Assembly: GCA_035294565.1 (NCBI GenBank) | Contig: DATGKR010000128.1 | Coordinates: forward strand, 6,209 to 70,208 | Direction of reading: 5' to 3' | DNA from: DATGKR01 sp035294565 | GTDB lineage: Bacteria; Actinomycetota; Acidimicrobiia; Acidimicrobiales; Palsa-688 | Length of the DNA: 64,000 nt | Shown: in pieces, positions 17,437 through 25,018 of the stretch | How the letters are laid out: each line of letters opens with the position of its first letter | Position numbering within the stretch: the stretch's first letter is position 1 | Position numbers and translations under genes: made by a program | Notes under the pieces: model-generated | Database searches by the model: none | The model's input: the letters and a program-made list of their open reading frames with translations, nothing else | Told to the model about the DNA's origin: nothing

Positions 17437-18544
17437 AGCCGTCGCTGCGGGGCTCGCGCAGAGGCCGGCGGGCCCTGCGCAGGGTGGCCGCCGACGGCCC
17501 CGGCGGCAGCAGGGCCAGCACGGCGTCGGCCAGGGCGGCCGGATCGCCGGGCTCGACGAGACGTCCGAGCGGCGTCGGGCGACGGGCAGCGTCTGCACCG
17601 AGGATCTCCAGCGGGCCGCCGGCCGCCCCGGCCACGACCGGGACCCCCGAAGCGAGCGCCTCGACGACGACCAGCCCGAACGGTTCGGGCTCGGTGGACA
17701 CCTGGACGAACACGTCGAGGTCAGCCATGAGGTCAGCCACGTCCGAGCGCGGCCCGAGCCACCGCACTCCCTCCACAGCCGCGGCGCGCCTGGCGAGCCC
17801 CTCGGCGTAGTCGAGGCGGCTGGGCACCGGCGAGCCGGCGACGACCAGCTCGGCGTCGGGCCTCGCCCGGCGCACCAGGGGGAAGGCGTCGAGGAGCACC
17901 TCGAAACCCTTCCAGGTGTCGAGGCGCGCCACCGAGCCGGCCAGCGGCACGTCGTCGCCGATACCGGCGGCGGCCCGGAAGCGACCCGCCCGTTGCGGGC
18001 GGAACACGTCGGGGTCGGCTTCGTCGGTGAGCACGACCACGTTGGAGGAGTCGAGCTGTGCGGCGACGGCCGCCGAAACCGCCACTACCCTCTCGGCGAA
18101 GCGCCGGGCGAGGAAGCGTTCGACCGCCAGGGCGGCGGGGGACTGGAAGACGATCTCGCGGGCGTGCCACACGTGGGGCAGCCCCGCCAGGCGCGCCGCC
18201 GCCCAGCCGTACCAGGAGTGGAGCGAGTTGGAGTGCATCACGTCGGCACCGACGCGCCGGGCGAGCGCGGCGAGCGCTGCCACCGTCGACGGCCAGCGGG
18301 CGGCGTAGCCGGCCCAGCGCCAGGCCGGGCCCGAGGTGGTCAGGCGCGCCATGGGCACCACGTGGAGGGCGACGCCCGCCTCGGCGTACTCTGAGGCCAG
18401 CCTGGCCGGCCCGGGTAGGGCGACGTGGAGCTCCCATCCGCCGGCAGCCAGCCGGCGGGCCATCTGGATCAGCGCACGCTCCGATCCACCCCCGTCCGAG
18501 ACAGGTTGCACAGAGAGGATTCGCTTTTTGCGAGTGGCGGTCAA
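17354..18544 (-). CDS. Family 4 glycosyltransferase
   Basis: About 396 residues from TTG 18544, which has an AGGAG ten bases upstream; an ATG at 18592 would add an atypical leader. GT-B fold: SVQPVSDGGGSERALIQ at the N-terminus binds the acceptor side, SVARLDTWKGFEVLL begins the donor domain, and EPFGLVVVEALASG is the donor-sugar site. The start region overlaps by 17 bp with the divergent GT gene on the plus strand, and its last 83 bp overlap the convergent GT gene, so this gene is sandwiched with overlaps on both sides. Confidence 0.8.
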   Translation of the reverse strand: MTATRKKRILSVQPVSDGGGSERALIQMARRLAAGGWELHVALPGPARLASEYAEAGVALHVVPMARLTTSGPAWRWAGYAARWPSTVAALAALARRVGADVMHSNSLHSWYGWAAARLAGLPHVWHAREIVFQSPAALAVERFLARRFAERVVAVSAAVAAQLDSSNVVVLTDEADPDVFRPQRAGRFRAAAGIGDDVPLAGSVARLDTWKGFEVLLDAFPLVRRARPDAELVVAGSPVPSRLDYAEGLARRAAAVEGVRWLGPRSDVADLMADLDVFVQVSTEPEPFGLVVVEALASGVPVVAGAAGGPLEILGADAARRPTPLGRLVEPGDPAALADAVLALLPPGPSAATLRRARRPLREPRSDGFTSVFDEVLDGRAGGRRRRVPRRTPPT

Positions 18545-19655
18545 CGCGGAGCAGCTCCTGTACCGGTCACCGGGCGGGATCGGCCGGTACACGGCTCAGC
18601 TCCTGACTGTAGTGCCGGCCGCCTGCGACGACGTCGAGACGGTACCTTTCACCGCCTGTCACCGGGACGGCGCGGTGGAGCGGGCGCTGGGCGCCGTCGG
18701 CGCAGTTTCGGCCGCCGTGCGCCAGCCGCTGCCGCGGCCCGTGCTCTACGAGTCGTGGGTAAGGCTGGGGCGCCCGGCGTTGAGAGGCCTGGAGGGAGTT
18801 GACGTCGTGCACGCACCGTCGGTGGCCGTCCCGCCGCGGGGAGGCGTACCTCTGGTGGTGACCGTGCATGACGCTGCGCCCGTCCTTTTTCCGGAAACAT
18901 TCCCGGCGCGCGGCAGGCGGTTCCACGACCTGGGGCTCAAAGCCGCGGCCCGCCGCGCAGACGCGGTGATCGCCGTGTCGCACGCCGCCGCCGAGGAGAT
19001 CGCCTCCAACACGCCGATCCCCGCCGGGCGCATCCGCGTCGTGCACAACGCAGTCGACGCCCCCAGCCTCGACGCGACGCGGGTGGAGAGGGTGCTCGGC
19101 CGACTCGGGCTCGCCGGTCGCCCCTACGTGCTGTGGGTGGGCAGCCTCGAGCCGCGAAAAGGGGTGGGCACGCTGGTTGGCGCCATGGCCGTCCTGCAGC
19201 GCCGTGGGAGGGGCGCCACGCTGGTCCTGGCCGGCTTCGAGGGGTGGCTGCGGCGGGGCCTGCTCGACGCCGCCGACGTCGAGGCGCTCGGATCCTCCCT
19301 CGTGCAGCCGGGCAGGGTGGGGGAGGAGGAGCTGTGGTGCCTGTACCGGGGGGCGAGCGTTTTCGCGTTCCCGAGCCGACACGAGGGTTTCGGGCTTCCC
19401 GTGCTCGAAGCGATGAGCCAGGGGGCGGCGGTCGTGGCGTCGGACATCCCGGCGCTGCGCGAGGTGACCGGCGGCGCCGCCCTCCTCGCCCCGCCCGGCG
19501 ACACGGCCCGATGGGCGGAGGCCATCGGCGGGCTGCTCGACGACGAGCCGTCCAGGCGGCGCCTCGGCGAGGCCGGCCGGGCGCGAAGCGCGAGCTTCGG
19601 CATCGAGCGCATGGCCGACGCGACCCGGGCCGTTTACCGCGAAGTAGCGTCGTGA
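18528..19655 (+). CDS. Family 4 glycosyltransferase
   Basis: 375 residues from TTG 18528, supported by GAGAGGA eight bases upstream and by the family N-terminus MRVAVNAEQLLYRSPGGIGR. Donor domain begins WVGSLEPRKGVGTLVGAM; the sugar-nucleotide site is HEGFGLPVLEAMSQG. Overall layout resembles mannosyl- or rhamnosyl-transferases of the WbpZ/MtfB kind. It precedes the small ORF and the SDR gene at 19779 in the same direction. Confidence 0.85.
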   Translation: MRVAVNAEQLLYRSPGGIGRYTAQLLTVVPAACDDVETVPFTACHRDGAVERALGAVGAVSAAVRQPLPRPVLYESWVRLGRPALRGLEGVDVVHAPSVAVPPRGGVPLVVTVHDAAPVLFPETFPARGRRFHDLGLKAAARRADAVIAVSHAAAEEIASNTPIPAGRIRVVHNAVDAPSLDATRVERVLGRLGLAGRPYVLWVGSLEPRKGVGTLVGAMAVLQRRGRGATLVLAGFEGWLRRGLLDAADVEALGSSLVQPGRVGEEELWCLYRGASVFAFPSRHEGFGLPVLEAMSQGAAVVASDIPALREVTGGAALLAPPGDTARWAEAIGGLLDDEPSRRRLGEAGRARSASFGIERMADATRAVYREVAS

Positions 19656-19706
19656 GCCGACCCTGGAGCACCCGCCACCCGCGCAACAGGAGGGACGGAC
19701 TTTCGT

Positions 19707-19775
19707 ATGACCCCGAGCGGCGCCGCATCGAGCCCCGACCGACCCGTGGACGCCCGCTCGACAGGCGGGATCTGA
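19707..19775 (+). CDS. Possible 22-residue leader peptide
   Basis: ATG at 19707 is preceded by AGGAGGG about 13 bases upstream, and the 22-codon frame ends three bases before the GTG of the SDR gene. The peptide is Ser/Pro/Asp-rich and matches nothing I recognise. The good ribosome-binding site and tight spacing suggest it could provide translational coupling, but a chance frame of this size is also possible. Confidence 0.25.
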   Translation: MTPSGAASSPDRPVDARSTGGI

Positions 19776-19778
19776 GGC

Positions 19779-20672
19779 GTGCGGGTACTGGTCACGGGCA
19801 GCGGCGGCTTCGTAGGCCGATGGCTGGCGGCGCACCTCGCCGAGACGGGTGACGAGGTGGTCGGCCTCGACGCCGAGGTCGACGTGACCGACGCTGCGGC
19901 GTTGACGGACGCTGTTGTCGCGGCCGCTCCGGAGGCGGTGTGCCACCTGGCGGCTCGGACCAGCGTCGCCGAGTCCTGGCGCTCCAGTTCGACGACCTAC
20001 CTGGTGAACACGGTGGGAACCGTCAACCTCCTAGACGCCGCCCTCGCCTGCCCGCGCCGTCCCCGGGTGCTGGTGGTCAGCTCCTCGGAGGTCTACGGCC
20101 GCGTCTCCCCAGAGGACCTTCCCCTCGGCGAGGACCGCCCGCCGGCGCCGGTCAGCCCCTACGCGGCCAGCAAAGCGGCTGCGGAGATGGCTGCCCTGCA
20201 GGCGTGGCTCGGCTCCGGCCTCGAGGTGGTGCGCGCCCGGCCCTTCAACCACACGGGACCCGGCCAGAGCAGCACGTTCGTTGTCCCCGCACTCGCCGAG
20301 CAGGTGGCCCGCGCCGCCTCGACCGGCGCCGACCACCTGAGCGTCGGGAACCTCGAAGTGCGCCGGGACATCACCGACGTGAGGGACGTGGTGCGCGCCT
20401 ACCGCCTGCTCCTGGCCGGCGGGGCACCCGGGGGGCTCTACAACGTCTGCCGGGGTCGCTCGGTGAGCATCCGCGAGGTGGCCGAACGGCTGCTCGCCCT
20501 CGCCGGCCTGGACCTGCCCCTCGTCGTGGACCCAGCCCGCGTGAGGCCGGCGGACATCCCCGAGCTCTGCGGGGATCCCACCCGCCTGCGCGCCGCCACG
20601 GGGTGGGAGCCGAGGTGGGAGCTGGAGGCCACGCTGGGCGATGTTCTCGACTACTGGCGCAAGGAGATCTGA
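19779..20672 (+). CDS. GDP-4-keto-6-deoxymannose reductase-like SDR
   Basis: 297 residues from GTG 19779. Extended SDR: VTGSGGFVGRWL, VSSSEVYG, intact catalytic SPYAASK, and RPFNHTGPGQ, a stretch shared by GDP-mannose dehydratase and GDP-6-deoxy-4-keto-mannose reductase (RMD). The short length fits RMD, which makes GDP-D-rhamnose. No GDP-mannose 4,6-dehydratase is in the window, so the substrate is uncertain. It ends the glycosylation gene run; a tandem duplication and the first copy of the interspersed repeat follow at once. Confidence 0.72.
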   Translation: MRVLVTGSGGFVGRWLAAHLAETGDEVVGLDAEVDVTDAAALTDAVVAAAPEAVCHLAARTSVAESWRSSSTTYLVNTVGTVNLLDAALACPRRPRVLVVSSSEVYGRVSPEDLPLGEDRPPAPVSPYAASKAAAEMAALQAWLGSGLEVVRARPFNHTGPGQSSTFVVPALAEQVARAASTGADHLSVGNLEVRRDITDVRDVVRAYRLLLAGGAPGGLYNVCRGRSVSIREVAERLLALAGLDLPLVVDPARVRPADIPELCGDPTRLRAATGWEPRWELEATLGDVLDYWRKEI

Positions 20673-20674
20673 CC

Positions 20675-20760
20675 GGGTGGCGCACCGGTTGGTCCGGTCC
20701 TCGGTCCGTGGGGCCCTGGGTGGCGCACCGGTTGGTCCGGTCCTCGGTCCGTGGGGCCCT
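20675..20760. repeat. Perfect tandem duplication of 43 bp
   Basis: Bases 20675-20717 and 20718-20760 are identical (unit begins GGGTGGCGCACCGG and ends GTGGGGCCCT). The duplication starts two bases after the SDR stop and abuts the interspersed palindromic element at 20762. No coding potential is evident. Confidence 0.95.
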
Positions 20761-20761
20761 G

Positions 20762-20887
20762 ATTTGCCAAAGTGTCCAGAGCCACCCGCCGCGAGGGCGA
20801 CCTCTGGACACTTTGGTCAAAATATTCGCCCTAAATGTCCAGACCCGTGGTTCGCGTGAGCGGGGAGTGGACACTTTGGGAAATTGC
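20762..20887. repeat. Interspersed four-half-site palindromic element, copy A
   Basis: Half-sites TGTCCA/TGGACA lie at 20773-20778, 20805-20810, 20836-20841 and 20868-20873 in alternating orientation, with gaps of 26, 25 and 26 bp. The left arm TTTGCCAAAGTGTCCA pairs with TGGACACTTTGGTCAAA over 16 bp with one bulge. The centre is the AT-rich linker ATATTCGCCCTAAA. It lies between convergent genes (SDR on plus, coiled-coil protein on minus). Copies B and C at 44.35 and 60.89 kb share half-sites, linker and spacing but not the 26-bp cores. Confidence 0.92.
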
Positions 20888-20958
20888 CCCGCAAGTCCCG
20901 CCCGAGCCAGCGCCCCGCTACCAGCGGAGCGCCGGCGGGGACCCGGGGACCGGGAGGA

Positions 20959-21432
20959 CTACGCCAGGCCGACGGCGGAGCGCAGCGCCTGCTCCTGGGC
21001 GACCGCGGCGGCGCGGATCGAGTGCACGAGGTTGCGCGCAGCCTCGGGGAGGGTCTCCTCGAGGCGGTCGAGCTGCTCCTCGAACTGCTTGCGCAGCGGG
21101 GCGACGGCCTCGTCCACGTTCTTGGCGAGGTCGGTGAGCTGGTCGCGAAGAACCCCGGTCTCGGGCAGTTCGCCGGCGAGGGAGGACACCTGGGAGCGAG
21201 CTTCGGCGATCTGCTCCCGGATGGATCCGAGGTAGTCCTCGAGGGCGGATGTGGCGCTGGAGGACAACTCGGCCAGGGCGGCGAGCTGGGACTCGATCTG
21301 CTTGGTCAGCTCGACTCGCTGAACCTGGGCGCGCTGGAAGCCGAGCACGCCGAGTCCGACCGCCACGTAGGCGGCTTCTTTGATCGCATTGTTGATGTCG
21401 TTGACTGTCTTCTCGATGTCGATGGTGGGCAT
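20959..21432 (-). CDS. Phasin/apolipoprotein-like coiled-coil protein of unknown function
   Basis: 157 residues, almost entirely predicted helix with heptad-like spacing (about 35-150) and many Glu/Gln/Leu/Ala, no Cys or Trp. A short semi-hydrophobic segment (about 18-33) precedes the helix bundle. The pattern resembles phasin-like or HbhA-like helical proteins that coat lipid or carbohydrate surfaces, but I see no defining motif. Start ATG 21432 has a strong AGGAGG seven bases upstream. The AT-rich stretch just upstream (21455-21500) probably holds its promoter. Confidence 0.75.
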   Translation of the reverse strand: MPTIDIEKTVNDINNAIKEAAYVAVGLGVLGFQRAQVQRVELTKQIESQLAALAELSSSATSALEDYLGSIREQIAEARSQVSSLAGELPETGVLRDQLTDLAKNVDEAVAPLRKQFEEQLDRLEETLPEAARNLVHSIRAAAVAQEQALRSAVGLA

Positions 21433-21652
21433 TGACGCAACCTCCTAAGGCTGTGCTTACTCTCGTTAGCTAGTGTATAACAGTTGCAAGCAATTGGCAA
21501 TGGAATGTGGCGGAGTTCACAGGCCTGGGTGGGCGGCCAGGGAGGCGACGAGGTCCGTGCGCGGGCAGAGCCTGACGTGGATCCGATCGGCTCGCGTCAG
21601 ACGAGGGCGTGCTGCGTCGTGGGGAACCCTCCAACTACGCTTTGCAACCCGG

Positions 21653-24600
21653 ATGGCTCCCGAACCCGCGCCGACGGCGCCTGCCGTGGTGGCGGTGATC
21701 GTCACCTGCGACCCCGGCACTTGGTTCGAGGAGGTGCTGGAGTCCTTCGCCGCCCAGGACTATCCGAACCTGTCGGTGCTGGTCGTCGACTCGGCCAGCA
21801 CGGTCGACCCGACGCCCCTCGTCTCGGAGGTCCTGCCCGGAGCGTTCGTGCGCCGGCTCGAACGGCGAGCCGGTTTCGGTACCGCCGCCAACGAGGTGCT
21901 CGGCGCCGTCGACGGCGCCTCTCACTACCTGTTCTGCCACGACGACGTGGTCCTCGCCCCCGACGCCGTACGCCTCCTGGTAGAGGAGGCGTACCGTTCC
22001 AATGCCGGGGTTACGAGCCCCAAGTTCGTCATGTGGGACGATCCGGCCAGGCTGTTGGCGGTCGGGTCGACCACGGACAAGGTCGGGGCCGCGCGCAACG
22101 TCGTCGAACCCGGCGAGCTCGACCAGGCCCAGCACGACGCCGTCCGGGACGTTCTGGTCGCACCGGGAGGCGCGACGCTGGTCAGGGCTGACCTCTTCGA
22201 GGAGCTCGGCGGGTTCTCTCCCCTTGTCGAGCAGTACGGGGAGGACGTCGACTTTTCGTGGCGGGCGCGCCTGGCCGGCGCGCGCTTGACCGTCGTGCCC
22301 GCAGCCCGCGTACGTCACCTCGAAGCGACCCGCAACCAGGCTCGCCCGGTTCGCCAGGCGCCCGGTGCAGCCCGGCGGGCGTCCAGACGCCAGCACGTGA
22401 ACCGGTTGCGGACCATGCTGACCTGCTACCGATGGTTCACGCTCATCTGGGCCGTTCCGGTGGCGGTGCTATGGGCGCTGGGCGAGGCCGCGACCCTCAC
22501 TGTCCAAGGCCGAGCGGGGGACGGGTGGGTGGCCGTATCGGCTCTGGGCGGCGCGCTGCGCTCGCCGGCGAAGCTGTGGGCGTGCCGGAGGAAGGTCCAG
22601 CGCAACAGGCGGGTCGGTGACAGCCATCTGCGGGCGCTGCAGGCACCGGGTAACAGCCGGCTCCGCCAGTTCCTGGAGTCGCGCTTCGACGGCAGCGTCC
22701 CCGGCCCCGCGACCCGGCCACGGAGCGCAGACTCCCCGGTCCTATCTTTTGGTGGCGCGGAAGCCCCTGACGACGCTGGCGTGCCGTCCGCCACCGCGCG
22801 TCCGGACGGCGGGGCGGACGGAGCGCCGAAGCCGGTCGTGCCTACTCCCGCCCGCCGGCAAGGGGGGTGGCGAGGTCAGGCGCTCTGTGGCGTCCTGCTG
22901 CTCTTCCTGCTCGTCCTCGGAACCCGGAGCCTGCTGGGGGCCCAGCTACCCGTCGTGGGCACCCTGCCGGACACGTCCCTCGGCTGGACGGGCATCTGGC
23001 GGGAGTGGTGGTCGGCATGGCAGCCGGTGGGGCTGGGTGTCGCCGCGCCCAGTTCCCCGGCGATGGCGATGCTCGGTGTGATCGGCACCGTCCTCTTCGG
23101 TGCCATGGGCACCTTGAAACACGTCGTCGTTCTCGGGCCCCTCCTGATCGGCCCGCTCGGTGCCTACCGGTCGGCGCGGCACTGGGGATCCCGTTGGGGG
23201 CAGCTGGCCGCGGCGGCTTTCTACGCGGTGACACCCCTTTCCTACAACGCCCTCGCCCTCGGCCACTGGGGCGGTTTGGTCGCCTACGGCGCCTTCCCCT
23301 GGATCTTCGGCTCTTTGATCCGGGTCTCAGGGGAGATACCCCTCCCTGCGCCGCTGCGCGGGACGGTCGCCCCCCGGGTTGTCGGTGCCGGCCTGCTCGT
23401 CGCGCTGGCAGCTTCGGTGGCGCCGGGGGTCCTCTACGAGGTGCCGCTGGCCGGCGCCGCGCTCCTTGTGGGCTCCCTCTTGGCCGGCAGGCTGAGGGGA
23501 GGATCACGTATGGCAGGGGCGTCGCTCGGCGCAGCCGCGGTCGCCCTGGTGCTGCTCATGCCCTGGTCTGGAACGGTGGTGGGCAGTTCGACCGCGGTGA
23601 TCGGGCCCGACCGGGGCCCGGCCGGGCGGTTCGGGCTGGGGCAGGTGCTCAGGTTCCACACCGGGCCCTTCGGCAGCGGCGGTTGGGAGTGGCTGCTGCT
23701 GGTGGCCGCCGCCCTACCCCTGCTCGTCGGGCGGGAGTGGCGTCTCGAATGGGCGTCACGGCTGTGGACCGTGGCGCTGACGTTCTTCTTCGTGACGTGG
23801 GCCGGGTCGCGGGGGTGGGTTCCGGCGCTGCCCACCGAGGTCGCGCTTGCGCCGGCGGCCGCCGCACTGGCGGGTTGCGCCGCTCTTGGGGCGGCTTCGT
23901 TCGAGCTGGACCTGCCCGGCTACCGCTTCGGATGGCGTCAGGTGGCCGCGGCGGTTGCGGGGGCGTCCCTGACCCTCGCCGCCGTGCCCTTCGTCGCAGC
24001 CTTGGGCGGAGGGAGGTGGGATCTGCCCTCGGCCGACGCGGCCTCCGTTCTCACCTTCCTGCCGAACCCCCACGGCGGCGACTACCGGGTCCTCTGGGCC
24101 GGCAGCCCCGACGCCCTCCCCCTCGCCGGCCTGCCCCTCGAGAAAGGCTTCGCGTACGGGACCACCTTCGACGGACCGACCACCCTCGCCGACGACTGGG
24201 CTCCCGGCAGCCCCGGCGCATCCGGAGAGCTGGCCGGCGACCTCCACCTCGTCGAACGCGGGCTGACCACCAAACTGGGCCATCTCCTCGCCCCGGCTGG
24301 GGTGCTCTACCTGGTGGTTCCCAACCACAGCGGTCCGTCAGGATCGAAAAGCGCCGCGGTGCCCGTGCCCTCCGCCCTGCTCGCCGGCATGGCGCTGCAG
24401 ACCGACATGTACCCGGTAGACGTGGGGGACCCCCACTACTCGGTCTACCGCAACGCCGCATGGGCACCGGGTCGCTCGGTCCTGCCGACGAGCGCGGCGG
24501 CCGCCTCGCATGCCGGGTTGCTCGCCGGACGGCGCCTTGCCCAGGGGACTGACCTCCACGGGGCCGTCCCGGTGATGACGGGAGGCCACGAAGCCGGAGT

Positions 24601-25018
24601 CGACGGCAGGGTGGTCCCCGGCACCGACGTCTTCGTCTCGGCTACCTACTCCGCCGGTTGGACCCTCGGCGTGGCCGGACGTCAGGTGAGGCCCACCCGC
24701 GCCTTCGGCTGGGCCATGTCGTTCAGCGTGCCCCGCCTGGACGCGTCAGCATCCACCGAGCCCGCCCATCTCGGTTATGGCGCGCCGCTGGTCGTGCGCG
24801 GCGGAGACGTGCTCCAGCTGGTCCTGTGGGTGGGCGCAGCGGCCATGGTGGCGGCAGGCGCTCGGCGCAGGGCCAGACGGCGCACAACCGAGGTCGTGGA
24901 CCCCTCCTGGTTCGAGCCGAAGGGGGCCCCGTCACCCCGCCACCGTCGGGCGCGGACGGCCCCGGCGGCGGACGACCTGGGCCCGCTCAGCGGGGACGAG
25001 GTGTGGAGCGATGTCTAG
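21653..25018 (+). CDS. Very large GT2 glycosyltransferase fused to a multi-pass membrane domain
   Basis: About 1121 residues from ATG 21653. Residues 1-260 form a GT-A domain (VAVIVTCDPG, FCHDDVVLAPD as the metal-binding acidic site, YGEDVDFSWR). After a basic stretch and a disordered Pro/Ala linker (about 340-410) come about ten transmembrane segments, then a periplasmic C-terminal region with a final membrane helix (about 1060) and a basic tail. Proteins of this layout are typical of actinobacterial envelope loci next to DUF5719 genes, as here. Lipid-linked sugar donor and wall acceptor are unknown. The frame is open upstream to 21473, but the GT domain begins at this ATG. Confidence 0.82.
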   Translation: MAPEPAPTAPAVVAVIVTCDPGTWFEEVLESFAAQDYPNLSVLVVDSASTVDPTPLVSEVLPGAFVRRLERRAGFGTAANEVLGAVDGASHYLFCHDDVVLAPDAVRLLVEEAYRSNAGVTSPKFVMWDDPARLLAVGSTTDKVGAARNVVEPGELDQAQHDAVRDVLVAPGGATLVRADLFEELGGFSPLVEQYGEDVDFSWRARLAGARLTVVPAARVRHLEATRNQARPVRQAPGAARRASRRQHVNRLRTMLTCYRWFTLIWAVPVAVLWALGEAATLTVQGRAGDGWVAVSALGGALRSPAKLWACRRKVQRNRRVGDSHLRALQAPGNSRLRQFLESRFDGSVPGPATRPRSADSPVLSFGGAEAPDDAGVPSATARPDGGADGAPKPVVPTPARRQGGWRGQALCGVLLLFLLVLGTRSLLGAQLPVVGTLPDTSLGWTGIWREWWSAWQPVGLGVAAPSSPAMAMLGVIGTVLFGAMGTLKHVVVLGPLLIGPLGAYRSARHWGSRWGQLAAAAFYAVTPLSYNALALGHWGGLVAYGAFPWIFGSLIRVSGEIPLPAPLRGTVAPRVVGAGLLVALAASVAPGVLYEVPLAGAALLVGSLLAGRLRGGSRMAGASLGAAAVALVLLMPWSGTVVGSSTAVIGPDRGPAGRFGLGQVLRFHTGPFGSGGWEWLLLVAAALPLLVGREWRLEWASRLWTVALTFFFVTWAGSRGWVPALPTEVALAPAAAALAGCAALGAASFELDLPGYRFGWRQVAAAVAGASLTLAAVPFVAALGGGRWDLPSADAASVLTFLPNPHGGDYRVLWAGSPDALPLAGLPLEKGFAYGTTFDGPTTLADDWAPGSPGASGELAGDLHLVERGLTTKLGHLLAPAGVLYLVVPNHSGPSGSKSAAVPVPSALLAGMALQTDMYPVDVGDPHYSVYRNAAWAPGRSVLPTSAAAASHAGLLAGRRLAQGTDLHGAVPVMTGGHEAGVDGRVVPGTDVFVSATYSAGWTLGVAGRQVRPTRAFGWAMSFSVPRLDASASTEPAHLGYGAPLVVRGGDVLQLVLWVGAAAMVAAGARRRARRRTTEVVDPSWFEPKGAPSPRHRRARTAPAADDLGPLSGDEVWSDV

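Noticed and set aside
20762..20887. CRISPR-like array, because cores have constant length and variable sequence
   Set aside because: Half-sites alternate in orientation, there are only two cores per copy, and no cas genes are present; a different kind of element.
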